From: Isochrysis galbana | Taxonomy: Eukaryota > Haptophyta > Isochrysidales > Isochrysidaceae | Assembly (NCBI GenBank): GCA_018136815.1 | Contig: CM030931.1 | Coordinates: forward strand, 62,001-126,000 | DNA length: 64,000 nt | Direction: 5' to 3' | Shown here: positions 1 through 10,933 of the stretch, piece after piece | Numbering within the stretch: position 1 is the first letter of the stretch | How the letters are laid out: each line of letters begins with the position of its first letter | The notes under the pieces: generated by a model | Database searches by the model: none | Told to the model about the DNA's origin: nothing | What the model saw: the letters and a program-made list of their open reading frames with translations, nothing else | Position numbers and translations under genes: made by a program

Positions 1-3000
1 AGGTACTCGGAGCCACAAGACGCCGGCGCTTTGGCGGCAAACTCATCGGCCGTGTTGAAGAGCGGCTCGGAGACTAGCTGGTTGTCGTTTTCGGCGGCTT
101 GCGGCCCTCGGAAGAAGTCAGTCGTGATTGGGTTCGCGGAGGTCGGACAGACCTGTGCACAAGTCATGCTGACAGGGACCACCGCTATCGGTGACGTCGA
201 GACGCGAAAGATCGGCGGAGCGTCGGGGCTTGGACTGCCATTAACCTCAAGAGGAGCCACCGTGGATGGGGCACCGAGGGTGATAGAGCCGTCCGCGCTG
301 TCGGAGGCGAGCTGAATCGAAGCGGCGTGCGTAGCTAAGAAGTCGTTCCCGAGCAGTAGCATCGGGTTGCCTTCAATCACCATGAACGTATGACGAAAGA
401 GAAATCCACCGACGGAGAAAACGATTCGAGCCTTGCCTCGCGTGATAAGAGGTAGGCCGTCTGGGCCATGGAGCGGTGTCACTACGGCTTGCGGCAGCCG
501 CTCGACGCATGCGTCGTTGGGTAGGCTGGACAAGAGGGAAGTGGTCACGACCGACGGGCCAGCTCCGGTGTCAGCGAGTGTGCTGTTGACCGTGAGGGCG
601 GAGTCGGCTAAGATTACTCCTTCTTTGCCGGCAGCCTCGCCGGAGCGGCAGACCATTAGATCTCGAACATATAGACAATGCCTTGGGTAGGCAGATGGTA
701 GGGTATCCACGACGCTCTCCGGCCGGTGCGCGGTCACGTGTGCAATGGTGTCGGACAGGGACGGGGTTGGTCGCCAGCGTCGTTGCTCGGGTGAATTCGT
801 CGTCAAACTGGTCGTCGTCTCTTCGGGTACTCCGACTGCCGCTATCGTGGCAGAGGGCCTAGAGGGGTCGTCCTCGTTGGTAGCGGTACAGGGTGATAGC
901 TTGGGACTAGTGTAGCCCAGGCCTCTCTTGTCGGTGGGGTGCCTCGGGTGGTCGGACATCTTTTCCCAATCTTTCTCGAGACGGGCTTGGGCTTCTGTCT
1001 TGGGTCTTCGAACTAATGAGGCTAGCTCTTCGGCGCGGATGCCTTTGGCTTCCACGAACTCGATCGGCGCTCGGACGGCAGCGGCGAGGTCGGATTCCTC
1101 GTCGGCGTTTCGTCCGGCTAGAGCTTGCGCTCTTATTTCGTCAGCGGTTTCGAGCGTGACGTTGGACCATTTCTGGTCCCCGTTCACTCCGAATGATTGC
1201 CATTGTTGGCGCCGCTTCCGGAGAGTCGTCGGCGTCGTCGGACGCGGCGAGCTCGCGCGTGCCGGAGGCGGGGCGGTCCATGGAGAGAATGGGTCGTGGA
1301 GTGTAGACTCGGAGGCGTGGAGTGGCGTGTCGTTGTCGTGGTTATCGTGGGTTTCTTTTTGGTCTTCGTGGTTGTCTGACTCGGGAGTAGCTGGACGGGA
1401 AACAACGGGGTCGGAAGAAACTTCACTCGTTTCCCTCCCCCTCTCATAACGATGAAGAGCCGACCACGGCTCGTAGGCGGTAGCCTCGGTCGAGCTAAGT
1501 GAAGGCCGGTCCAATAGGCTGCACCGCGCGCAAGCGAGTAGCTCTAACGCGGACAATTTCTTCGTCGACGTCTGGTCTCGCTGTTGGCTCAAATGTCGAA
1601 GAAGAACCGGCATCCAATGGATCGCCATCGCTCCAGCTACACCGACGTAGGTGCGGCTGCGAAGAGCGCCACGGTGCGGTGAAGGAGAGAGGTTAGCCAT
1701 GGCCGACTCACGGCCATCCACGACGCAAGTTGGCTGGAGGGGCGGCAGCCCTTTGGTGAGGTACAACCCGGTGGCTTTCTGGTGTCCAGTGCCGTGCTCC
1801 CAGGGTTGGACGAATTGGGTCGGGGTCAACCCCCCGACTAAACGGCGAGCTTCCGCATGCATCCGAGGGTTCTCGACCGCTACAAACGGAGCAGTGGCGG
1901 AGGCCATTGACTTGAAGACGCGAGCGGCCGACTCAAGAGCGGCACGACGTCCGGGTTCTTGGGAGAGCCATTGACTGCTGACAGCGGAGAGGTACGTGCA
2001 GGGCGGGTGGGCGATGACTAGGTCCCAACCTAGGTTTTGGACATGAAGCGCGTCGCCTTGGAAGTGGGGCACGTAATCGATCTCGGAAGGATACAAATCG
2101 CACGTAGCTACATCAGCACCGGCGAGTAGGAACATGGAGGAGACGACGCCGCTCGTCTCGCCAACGACGAGAACGCGTGGTGCGTGACAGCCAGACGTCA
2201 GCCCGTCTTGGACTCGTTGATTCATCTTCGTGAGCTCAGCGCAAAGCTCATCGAAGTGCTTGGGTAGCGCGGCGGCAGGCGAGGCTAGGGTGCCATTGCG
2301 AGGCCGGCGAAGCTCTTGGGCTGCCTCCGTGAGGTGCCGAGGTAATACCACCGCAGAGCCGCTCGCTCGTGCACGAAGAGAGGCGAGAGCGTGGAGAGCG
2401 GGTGACGGGGTATCATCACGGGTGCCGACATCGGAGTTGTTTTGAGAGGAATCGAAGGACTGGATCGCGGACGCATTGATCGCTGCCACGCGCATGATGG
2501 TGGTGGCAGTGGTATCGAGAGGCAGGCAGTGCTCGGAGGCGGCGACCGGTGGCCGCAGCGACGTAGGACGAATGGAAGAAGACTCGGATATCGACGACGT
2601 AGAGACGGGCTCGGAGGACGGGATTGACGAAGAAACTCGGAGAAGTGGGGTGTCGGACGGCGGCGACGGACGCCGCGGCCGCGAGACCGCCGGTGAGAGA
2701 CATGAAGGACATGGCTCAGGGACTCGGTTGGGCTGGCTCAATGGGCGTAGAAGCTCGGTTTGGGAGGCCGCCGTTCCTCGACGTGCAGAGGAGTTGTGGT
2801 CACTCTCCATGGTCACGTCGGAAGAGGAGACGTCGTTGCATTCTGTCGTCGGCGGGGTCGGCGCCGGCGAAAGAAGGGACGTGGCTGTCGTAGAAGCCGG
2901 CTGCGGGGAAGGCTGGGGCCAGGGTGGTGGCTCTGCGGCAGCGGCTGGCGTGGGTAGTGGCCGAAGAGGTTCTGCAATGCGAAGCATTCTTCGGAGGACT

Positions 3001-3902
3001 TGGCTCGGGCTAGCGGGTGGATGGACCGCTGAAATTACGGTGGATTCAGACTCGAATTCGGAAGACTCGGCGACTTGAGAGGGGCTAGGAGACGGCTGTT
3101 CAAGCTCCTCCAGGGCTCTCGGTTGATGGGGTGGCGTGGGAACGCCGGTGGTCGACCGCGGACTCCGCGGTGACGTTAATTTGTACTCGGACTCGGACTC
3201 GTCGTTTCTGGCGTGCTGGACGCCAATAACAGGGCTAACTTTCGAAATGGGAACGGACGGGGCCGGCTCAAAGGTGAAGCCCCCTGGCGTCGCAACCGTC
3301 GGTGAGGACGAAGCTGAAGCTTGTGATGACAATAGGGGCACGGTGGCCAGCACCGGTTGGCTCGGTGCGGCCGAAATCTCGGACTCTGTGACGGGCTTGA
3401 TTACGCGGGCTCGGGATGCACTGTCTTGTGCGATTGGACTCGGACTCGGAACGGAAACGGAAGGGATCGGCTCGGCGGCGTGCAGCCTGCTGGAGTGGCA
3501 GGCCGGCTGCGGCGAGACTCGGAACGGTGGCTCGGACAAGGACACAGTGGCTGTCGTCGAGGGCTTCGGCGTCAGCTTGTGTTTGGACTCGATACGCGGT
3601 GGCTCGTGAAACGGGGCTCGGTTGTGGTTGGAATTCTGGAAGTGACCGGAGATTCCAAATGACTCAGACTCGGGGCGCGGAGGACCGAAGGTGAACACTC
3701 CCGCGGAAGGAGTGGTCGTCGGAGGCTCAGTGAGTGGCTGGAGCTCCGTTAATCCTGCGGTCGACCGCGTGGTAGGACTCGGTGACGTTGTAAACTCGGA
3801 CTCGGACTCGGACTCGGATGGCTCAGAACGGGGTTTGCTCAAAACAGGCTTGGACTCGGACTCGAAAGAAAGTGGGGAAGAACCGGAGAACTGCGCCTCC
3901 AT
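1..3902 (-). CDS. pol: pol polyprotein of copy A: linker, methyltransferase-like domain, protease; runs off the edge
   Basis: The frame opens at the ATG matching the copy C pol ATG and appears open to position 1. Landmark spacing supports this: ATG to catalytic-type Cys codon is 1902 nt here and 1923 nt in copy C, a difference of 21 nt, fully explained by 15- and 6-nt in-frame indels. From the Cys codon (1998-2000) to the left edge there is no net indel. Domains in order are a Ser/Glu/Pro-rich linker, a phage-type cytosine-methyltransferase-like domain (about 2242-1572, PPC motif near 2000) and a retropepsin DTG site. The rest of pol lies outside the window. This copy is the best evidence that the whole region is one uninterrupted frame in the intact element. 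Confidence 0.8.
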   Translation of the reverse strand, partial: MEAQFSGSSPLSFESESKPVLSKPRSEPSESESESEFTTSPSPTTRSTAGLTELQPLTEPPTTTPSAGVFTFGPPRPESESFGISGHFQNSNHNRAPFHEPPRIESKHKLTPKPSTTATVSLSEPPFRVSPQPACHSSRLHAAEPIPSVSVPSPSPIAQDSASRARVIKPVTESEISAAPSQPVLATVPLLSSQASASSSPTVATPGGFTFEPAPSVPISKVSPVIGVQHARNDESESEYKLTSPRSPRSTTGVPTPPHQPRALEELEQPSPSPSQVAESSEFESESTVISAVHPPASPSQVLRRMLRIAEPLRPLPTPAAAAEPPPWPQPSPQPASTTATSLLSPAPTPPTTECNDVSSSDVTMESDHNSSARRGTAASQTELLRPLSQPNRVPEPCPSCLSPAVSRPRRPSPPSDTPLLRVSSSIPSSEPVSTSSISESSSIRPTSLRPPVAASEHCLPLDTTATTIMRVAAINASAIQSFDSSQNNSDVGTRDDTPSPALHALASLRARASGSAVVLPRHLTEAAQELRRPRNGTLASPAAALPKHFDELCAELTKMNQRVQDGLTSGCHAPRVLVVGETSGVVSSMFLLAGADVATCDLYPSEIDYVPHFQGDALHVQNLGWDLVIAHPPCTYLSAVSSQWLSQEPGRRAALESAARVFKSMASATAPFVAVENPRMHAEARRLVGGLTPTQFVQPWEHGTGHQKATGLYLTKGLPPLQPTCVVDGRESAMANLSPSPHRGALRSRTYVGVAGAMAIHWMPVLLRHLSQQRDQTSTKKLSALELLACARCSLLDRPSLSSTEATAYEPWSALHRYERGRETSEVSSDPVVSRPATPESDNHEDQKETHDNHDNDTPLHASESTLHDPFSPWTAPPPARASSPRPTTPTTLRKRRQQWQSFGVNGDQKWSNVTLETADEIRAQALAGRNADEESDLAAAVRAPIEFVEAKGIRAEELASLVRRPKTEAQARLEKDWEKMSDHPRHPTDKRGLGYTSPKLSPCTATNEDDPSRPSATIAAVGVPEETTTSLTTNSPEQRRWRPTPSLSDTIAHVTAHRPESVVDTLPSAYPRHCLYVRDLMVCRSGEAAGKEGVILADSALTVNSTLADTGAGPSVVTTSLLSSLPNDACVERLPQAVVTPLHGPDGLPLITRGKARIVFSVGGFLFRHTFMVIEGNPMLLLGNDFLATHAASIQLASDSADGSITLGAPSTVAPLEVNGSPSPDAPPIFRVSTSPIAVVPVSMTCAQVCPTSANPITTDFFRGPQAAENDNQLVSEPLFNTADEFAAKAPASCGSEY

Positions 3903-4471
3903 CGTCGTAGTAATGGAGACTGGTGATACCGGTGATGACTGGACTGGGCTCAGACTCGTAGATGGGCTCGCGGTGGCGTAAGACGAAGAGGGTAATTCTG
4001 AACGTGACTTGGACTCGGACTCGTACTCGGGAGACGTTTTGTGGCTCGGACATGAGAAATTTGATTTGAAGGATTGAAGGTTGGATTGGGCCTGCGGCGG
4101 CTGGATTTTCGCAGACCGTGAGGTCTTGGACTGGGGATGCTTGAGGAGTGGCGGGGGGTAGCGGTTGAGCGGCTTGAGTTGATAGAGAGGCGGTGACGGT
4201 TGACTTGGTTTTGAGGACTCGTGCGTGATATCGAGAATCAGGATGGAATCATCGGCATTGGGAGAAATAGGGGCAATCGGCGAGGAGGCAGGAGAAAGAG
4301 GGGGATGGAGGTGGCAGGGCTTGTCTGGAACTTGGGGAATCTTGGGGTACCGGTTGGAGGCCGTAGAAGTACTCGGCCGTAGCGTAATACGATCTTTTGG
4401 TGGGTGGCGTTCAGGCCCACTACCCTGGACTGGTAGCGGGTAACAGCGCGGACGTGGGCCCCGCCGGCGAC

Positions 4472-4743
4472 CTACTGGGCCGGACGGAGAACAACCATCG
4501 TGCGGAGGCGGCGGTGGACTTCTGGGTCGTTACCACACTCGCCACTGCCGCCTTCGCAGAGAAAACGAATGTATGGTTGGCAAACGACGGGGTTATGAGC
4601 TCCGTCCCGTGCCATACTTCCACAAGTCTGGCCTCGGGCGTACCAGATGGAGCCCGGGGACGAAAGGCGCAGTACGCGCAGCCGTTGGCGTCGGTCCACT
4701 CCTTGACGTCGCGGTCTAAGTCGTCGAGACGCGGCGCCGTCAT
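4472..4743 (-). pseudogene. Small Cys/His ORF of copy A, frameshifted
   Basis: This is the counterpart of the 90-codon ORF in copy C. It starts at the conserved ATGA overlap with the gag stop (4740-4743) and ends at the conserved amber codon (4472-4474). One extra base about two-fifths of the way along puts the amber codon out of register with the ATG, so the product would be disrupted. The second half with its cysteines is open in another frame. The indel may be a sequencing error. Confidence 0.7.
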
Positions 4744-5498
4744 GGTGGCATCCGAGGGACGGCAGCGCGTGAGCGCAGCGCGAAGGGCCGGGTGACCCGC
4801 GTAACGAGAGATTTGCCAGAAGCGGGCTCGCGCTCGAGACCAGCTACCTGGATCCATTCCGAGAGGCCCGAATCGGCCCGGAGCCCAAGGCCGTTCGGAG
4901 GGATCACATTGGCGACGGGAAGACGTGCTTTTGCCGAGGGGACGGTCAAGAAGTGCGTCCGGTAACGGAGACGATGCGGAGTAATTCGTAGGCGGAGGCG
5001 GAGCCCGACGAATTGTCAGCGCCAGTCGCCTTGCGGTTCGAGTTGTTGTTTTGCGATTTTAATGCCTCGGCCACCGCCGCTTGACGGCGGCGAACCATCG
5101 AAGCCGTAGTGTCTGCGGGGTTAGAGGCAGTCTTAGCAACCTTGGCGGTCTTGGGTGGACTTGGAAGTAGTCGCGGCGGCGTCACGGCGGCGACCGTGAC
5201 CGACGCTTGTTGGCCAGCGCGGGCTTGTTCGTACGGGCTCAGGTAGCGCTGGCAGAGGTTGACGCACGAAAGGGCCGAACGAGGGAGCTCGTGGTCTCGA
5301 CGCGAAGCGAGTCTTCGCAAGACACTCGCCGAACTTGGTCGCGTTATCCACGCCGCGAGCCGCGTCGACCTTGTCGTTCCGAATGATGGACTCGAATCGT
5401 TGATTGATATCGTGCGACATGTTTGGGTGGTCCCAGACCGTCGTGGCATCCACCTTCGCGTCACCCATCTTGCGACGTACGCGCGCACCAAATTCTTG
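4740..5498 (-). pseudogene. gag: gag C-terminal fragment of copy A, frameshifted
   Basis: This matches the last 250 or so codons of the copy C gag. The order is the conserved MGDAKVDATTVWDHPN block, the SALSCVNLCQRYLSPYEQ block, an Ala/Thr/Lys-rich stretch and the C-terminus ending RMPP. At least one single-base deletion near 5295 breaks the frame. The N-terminal part is lost in the scaffold gap. Confidence 0.8.
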
Positions 5499-5598
5499 NN
5501 NNNNNNNNNNNNNNNNNNNNNNNNNNNNNNNNNNNNNNNNNNNNNNNNNNNNNNNNNNNNNNNNNNNNNNNNNNNNNNNNNNNNNNNNNNNNNNNNNN
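5499..5598. other. Scaffold gap, 100 N
   Basis: Exactly 100 N, which usually marks a join of unknown true length. It removes the gag N-terminus and any LTR of copy A. Confidence 0.99.
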
Positions 5599-6018
5599 AA
5601 CTTGCGTTTCAGGCTGATGCTACCGCCAGCCAGGCACGTCGAGCAACGTGCTCGCCACGCAGTCGGTGCGGGCACTTTCTTATAGGATTGATGCGGACAT
5701 TCACTACCTTGATGGATATATTTGGCTTTGGGCGAGCCCTTACTAGCATGAGATCAGCACAATTTGAGGCCACTCAGAGCCTTAGGCCAGAAAATGTGTG
5801 AAGAGCAAGTGATTATTGCTAGAATCTGAAATTGAGTCGAGTGTTGGCGGTCAATGGCCTTCCGTCAGTCAATTCACACGTTCGTGGCAATTTGCACGCT
5901 CCCGTAAAATGACAAAGTGCAACGGTGCCGGCTATTGGCAATACTCAATACCATTGGCGTGCAAATGAATTTTTTTATAAGTGGGGGCCTCGCAAAAACT
6001 ATTGTTATAGTTTGAACT
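5599..6018. other. Unassigned stretch between gap and LINE ORF1-like segment
   Basis: No convincing coding sequence is seen. The last 80 bases, with a ggggcctcgcaaaaactattgttatag-like leader, resemble the leader before the LINE ORF1 start near 43570 and may be LINE 5' sequence. Confidence 0.5.
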
Positions 6019-6687
6019 ATGGAGCGTGCCGCGACCGCTCCCGAGCCCCAGGCGACCCTCGCCACCGCGCCCCACCTGGGACGCCCCATGCCGCCCGAGG
6101 CGGCTCGTCAGAAAGCCCTTTCAGAGCCCATCCAACCCATCCAAACCACACCCGCGCAGGCGCGCGGGGTGGCGAGCATGGCACCGAACAGGTTGCCACC
6201 ATGGCTCTGCGTAGCATGCAGGGGGTCTTTGAGACCCCCTCCAACAGTGGGAAACCCTCCCACCCCAAGAGCACCTCATGTGGGAGGGCAGCTTTGCTGC
6301 CCTCCCATGGTGGAAACCTCTACCATCAGTGCACCCATCATGGGAGGGCACTTCACAACCATCAATCTTCCCTGGAGAGCACCCCATGCCTCTGTTTCCC
6401 AACTTGTTGACACACTTGTTTTCTTCACCCCACTCTTGTGGGCCACAAGTACCTACAGCTCAGTGCCCTGCCTTGGGCCCTCTTTCAACACTAGACTCCC
6501 TCTCCCACACCCCCTTCACACCACAACCAACCCAAACAGCACGAACCCCCTCACCCTCACCCTCTGTTTCAAGCACCAAAAAGTTCAACTCAAGACCCAT
6601 GTTGATACACTTATCGTTTTCACCCCACTCTTGTGGGCCACAACTACCTACAACTCAATGCCCTTTGGGCCCTCTTCCAATACTTGA
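6019..6687 (+). pseudogene. Degenerate LINE ORF1-like fragment
   Basis: The ORF begins MERAATAP after a leader containing ACTATTGTTATAGTTT. Both match the start and leader of the 427-aa LINE ORF1 at 42287-43570 (MERAPTAP). A second shared block, PMxxTxTIxAPxxGGH, lies about 90 codons in. The C-terminal part is instead a Pro/Thr/Ser-rich translation of a tandem repeat with no RNA-binding domain, so the ORF is probably nonfunctional. Identification rests on N-terminal similarity within this window only. Confidence 0.55.
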
Positions 6688-6785
6688 ATCCCTCTCCCAC
6701 TCCCTCTTCCAACTACAACCAACCCAAGAAGCACAAACCCCCTCGTTCTCTGTTTCAAGCACCAATAATTTCGACTTAAGACAAG
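6406..6785 (+). repeat. Two-unit imperfect tandem repeat, about 190 bp each
   Basis: Two consecutive units share ttcaccccactcttgtggg, a following ctccctctcccac block and an end with tctgtttcaagcacca. The first runs about 6406-6600 and the second about 6601-6785. The repeat overlaps the 3' part of the LINE ORF1-like frame. Confidence 0.7.
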
Positions 6786-7214
6786 AGGGAGGACATGTCT
6801 TGAGGCGGCGTCGCTGCCCATGCCTAGCGCAAGGGTATAGCGCCCCCACTCAGACATCTCCTTCCCCACAGCTCCTCTCTGAGGAGTTGCTCCTCTCCCT
6901 CCCATTAGGCCCCCTTGCCTGCGAGACCAGAACAGGATCCTGGCGTAGGGGGCTGTCTGAGTGTGGAGGGAGGGGCGCTCTGGCTAGCGCAGGTAGAAAG
7001 CTAGTGAGGAGCTGGGTGGCATAAGGGGGAAGGGTGCTTGCGCTTGCCGCGGCAGGGTGTCCTGTCTTGAGTGAGCGCTAGTCCCGTTCCTTTGCCGCGC
7101 CGCGACCCATAAAAATTTGTTAAAAATTTAAAAAAATTTATAAGTGGGGTCCTCGCGCCCTCCTCACTCCATCGCGGACACTCCCCGGGGTGGGCCCGTG
7201 CACGAGCCCAACCT
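6786..7214. other. Gene-free stretch 5' of copy B
   Basis: No supported gene. It contains an A/T-rich run near 7111-7142 (aaaatttgttaaaaattt) followed by a gtggggtcctcgcgccc block resembling the leader at 5980. The copy B LTR starts directly after. Confidence 0.5.
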
Positions 7215-8591
7215 TGTTGTATTCCTGCCCATCTGAAGGCTGTAGGCATGAATATTCGTGTAAGGTACGCGCTCACAATTACAATTGAACAGTTCCCCGT
7301 GTTGCCACTGACGCACAAGACACACAGATTCGGATTCCCCATGGTCTCAAGTCCAGGTTTGCAGGTTTTGGTCTCGAAATTTGCGATTCGAATTTTGTTT
7401 TTGCTGTACTTAATTGTTGGCTCGTTTAAGGTAATAAACCGGCATGACTTCGACTTCTCGTTCTGCAGTCGCTCTGCGAGACTCTCTCTCTCTCTCTCTC
7501 CGTCCGCCTCTCCTCGGCCGACGGCAAGAAGATTCGTCAAAACATTCTCCGGTCCCAAGATATCTCGTGGGGGTCTCTCCGCGCTCCGCGAGGGAAAGGA
7601 CGCGATCTCGCTCCGAGATCGGCCTCGCGCCCTCCCACGCTGCCCCGCCGTGCCCTCGGTCCCTCGCCCCCCCGCGGCAGGTTCTTTCCCTCGGCGTGCC
7701 GTCCGTCGCCTCCGGCCGTTATATTAATCCCCCCCCCGCGCGAGGTTCTCTTCTCCCCGCGCGCGGTTCGTTTCCTCCGGCCGTCGTTGTTCCCCCCCTC
7801 GCTTCGATTCCTCTCGCGGTTCCTTCGATGATTGCCTCCATCTCGTCCGTTCTTCTTCGCGATCCTCGCGGAGGGGGCACCGACGTTTAATGTTAGTTTC
7901 GTCGCGGTTTCGATGAAAGAAAGGAAGAACGAATGGCACGCGCCTCGCGCTCGCGTCTTGTTTCGTCGCCCCTTGCTCGTCGCTTGTCTAGAAGGTCTCT
8001 CCGCACATCGCCTTCTCCCCCGCGCGAGTTTGGATCTCTCCTCGACCCTCCGCGTTGGCTTCAGCGGACGAGTTCCACTTTAACGATAGTTCGAACCCTT
8101 CGGTGGCGTAGTTATGCGCTCTCTTTCCGTATATCTTCGCGCATGACGAGCGATCGCGACTTCAGCCTTCGCCGCGCGGGGAGGGGTTTGTTTATCGTAT
8201 GATTCCGGAGTGTTTACGTTAGTTTTCTGAGCCCAAGGACTTTGGTTTTTGGTTTCTTGTGAGTGATTTTTGTAGCAACTTCGTCGAGTCCCACCGTGTT
8301 CCCAAGCGAGTCCCCCGAGTTCCCGAGTCTATACCCCGAGTCAACGAGTCAATACAAGTCAAGCACGCGCCTGAGCCACCCCCAGTCGCCTGCCACCACC
8401 TCCCACAAGCCTCCTTTCGCACTTCCGCGCCCACCGTGCTCCGTGCGTGCGTCGTGCGTCGTGCGTCGATCACCATGCCCGTAGTCACCCCCGAGGAAAG
8501 CTCCATGAGCTCCCACAAGAACCGCGTTCCGCGCTAGCTGCCGGCCGCCCTCGCAGGCAATCTCCAGAGTGAGATCAGCCTTGCTCTGACA
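7215..8591 (+). repeat. 5' LTR of copy B
   Basis: It starts TGTTGTATTCC and ends CTCTGACA, matching the two copy C LTRs over its whole length. At 1377 bp it is shorter than the roughly 1410-bp copy C LTRs, because of a shorter CT microsatellite near 7483 and a missing C/G-rich block near 7790. The larger divergence suggests an older insertion than copy C. Confidence 0.9.
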
Positions 8592-10933
8592 AGCACAAAA
8601 TCTTCGCTCGCGCCTTCGGCTCCGTCGCCATGTCGAGTTCTCCCCTCGAGAAATCTCATTGTCCCCGCGTCATGAGCCCGTCTCTTCTTCTTCGGTTCTC
8701 GAATCGTACGGGTCGAAGTCTCCCGGGGAGAGAGCCTGTGGGACCCCTCCCTCTTCAAAAGAGAGTCTTTCCGAGCCAGTTCTCCCCTCCTCTCGCCTTC
8801 CGCCCGACGGTCGAAGTCCGCCGCCTCCTCGGGCCTCTACTCACACCCGTCAACTGGAGCTGGAATGGTCCTCTCGCTCGTCCGTTGCTCCACGCGGCCT
8901 TTCCTCTCCTTTCTTTTGCTGATCCTTTGCCAAGTGTTCCTTCCTCTCTCAATCCCTCTGTGGTTGTGCTGAAGATGATGTGGGTTCCGTCCGGTCCCTC
9001 CCTCCTTTCGAGCCCCCACCAAATGAAGAGTTTGTTCCACCCCCGTCGACGTACTCGTACCCCAAGCGTAACTTCGTTCCACCTCCGACCGCCACCGTCG
9101 GCGCCGCCCAAATCATGGACCAACAAGTCCAGATTGAGGCTCTCCGCGCGCTGTCGACCGCCTGAGTCCTCTACCCTCCAAGCCGCCCAACGCCACGAAG
9201 AATTTCAGCGGAGGTGGGTCTACCTTCAACGCGATACTCAGCATTCTACAAGGCCAAGCGGGCACTACGACTTCTCCTCGAGTCGAAACTTCGCCACCGC
9301 TTGTGGAAAAGGAGACAACTCCATTGGTGCCCCTCGGCCTCGGTTGAGTCCCCTTCTCAACCTTTGCCCGCCGCGCCGTTCTCCCGTTCCCCGAATTCGA
9401 ATTCCGATCCCGTATCAATACGCCGTTCCTGTCACGTCCGCCGAGCCTGTTTCTGATCCCCAACCTCCACCCACCGTCGCGGGCCTCCGCTCGCTTCCAA
9501 ATCCGCGGCTCGGCGCCATCCCGTCGATCCAAGCCTCGCCGGGATGCTTCTGAGCGAGAGGTCATCCTAGCCTCGTGGGCCAACTGTTTGAGGATGCCGC
9601 CTACGAGGTAGCCTCTCTCTACAGGAAGTCCGACGATTTCGAGCTCATCCACGCCATTCTCAACGGCGGCCTCTCTCGACCGGCAATGTTTGGCACTACC
9701 GCGTGTTTTTCGAGAAGGAGCACGTGACCAAGTGGGCTCGAGCCGCTTCTTCCTCGACCGCACCCTCCATCACCAAGTCCGAATGGCAAAGAGCTTTCCG
9801 AGATCAAGTTCCCGAAGGGCCTGGCCTCGGACAACGTCCAGACAGCGGCCACCTCCTGGAATGATTTTCGTCTGTCCTTCATCAAGCCGCTCGAGCGCGC
9901 CCTCTCGCTCGGCTGCGACCACCGTGAAATCTTTACATCCTTGCTAGCGGCCGCCAACTTGTGCACCACCGGCAACCAAAGGATCTACGCCTTCCTCCTC
10001 GATCTCGCCGAAGACCCGGTCCTCTCTCTCAACCCCGCGCTGGCCTGCGACGTGCTTCTCCGCAAGTGCGACGCCACCTTCCGGCCAACGTGCCCGGCTT
10101 CGCCAAAGACTCCGCCTCCATGGAGTGGGACAGGCTCGTAGCCCGTGAAGCCGGCTCCGATCTCTTAGAGTTATCCAAGAATTTGGTGCGCGCGTACGTC
10201 CGCAAGATGGGTGACGCGAAGGTGGATGCCACGACGGTCTGGACCACCCAAACATGTCGCACGATATCAATCAACGATTCGAGTCCATCATTCGGAACGA
10301 CAAGGTCGACGCGGCTCGCGGCGTGGATAACGCGACCAAGTTTGGCGAGTGTCTTGCAAAGACTCGCTTCCGCGTCGAGAACCACGAGCTCCCTCGCTCG
10401 GCCCTTTCGTGCGTCAACCTCTGCCAGCGCTACCTGAGCCCGTACGAACAAGCCCGTGCTAGCCAACAACAGACGTCGGTCGCGTCGCCGCCGTGACGCC
10501 GCCGGCGACTACTTCCAAGTCCACCAAGACCGCCAAGGTTGCTAAGCTGCCTCTAACCCCGCGGACACTACGGCTTCGATGGTCGCCGCCGTCCAAGCAG
10601 CGGTGGCCGAGGCATTAAAATCGCAAAACAACAACTCGAACCGCAAGGCGACTGGCGCTGACAATCGTCGGCTCCGCCTCCGCTACGAATTACTCCGCAT
10701 CGTCTCCGTTACCGGACGCACTTCTTGACCGTCCTCTCGGCAAAAGCACGTCTTCTCGTCGCCAATGTGATCCCCCTCCGAACGGCCTTGGGCTTCCGGC
10801 CGATTCGGCCTCTCGGAATGGATCCGCTAGCTGGTCTCGAGCACGAGCCCGTTTCTGGCAAATTTCTCGTTACCGGGTCACCCGGCCCCTTCGCGCTGCG
10901 CTCACGCGCTGCCGTCCCTCGGATGCCACCATG
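8592..10933 (+). pseudogene. gag: gag of copy B, frameshifted
   Basis: This is collinear with the copy C gag: a Ser/Pro-rich N-terminus, a coiled-coil block containing DQQVQIEALR, a capsid-like helical region and the C-terminal PRMPP ending in the ATGA overlap at 10931. Many one-base losses, several in base runs, move the reading frame repeatedly, so no full-length product is possible as written. They may be true decay or unpolished long-read sequence. Confidence 0.85.

Larger units (their letters stand above)
1..5498 (-). mobile_element. Chromodomain Ty3/gypsy retrotransposon, copy A (partial)
   Basis: This is the reverse complement of the copy C interval from about 22739 to 28601, seen by direct comparison. 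It spans the gag C-terminus, the small Cys/His ORF, the Ser/Glu-rich linker, the methyltransferase-like domain and the protease. It is cut by the window edge on the left and by the scaffold gap at 5499 on the right, so no LTR is visible. It lacks the 340-bp duplication found in copy C. Compared with copy C it differs by in-frame indels of 15 and 6 nt in the linker plus a few single-base indels upstream of 3902. Confidence 0.93.

Noticed and set aside
2416..2712. Antisense and shifted ORFs inside the retrotransposon copies
   Set aside because: They shadow the pol frame; their counterparts recur in all copies only because the DNA is conserved.
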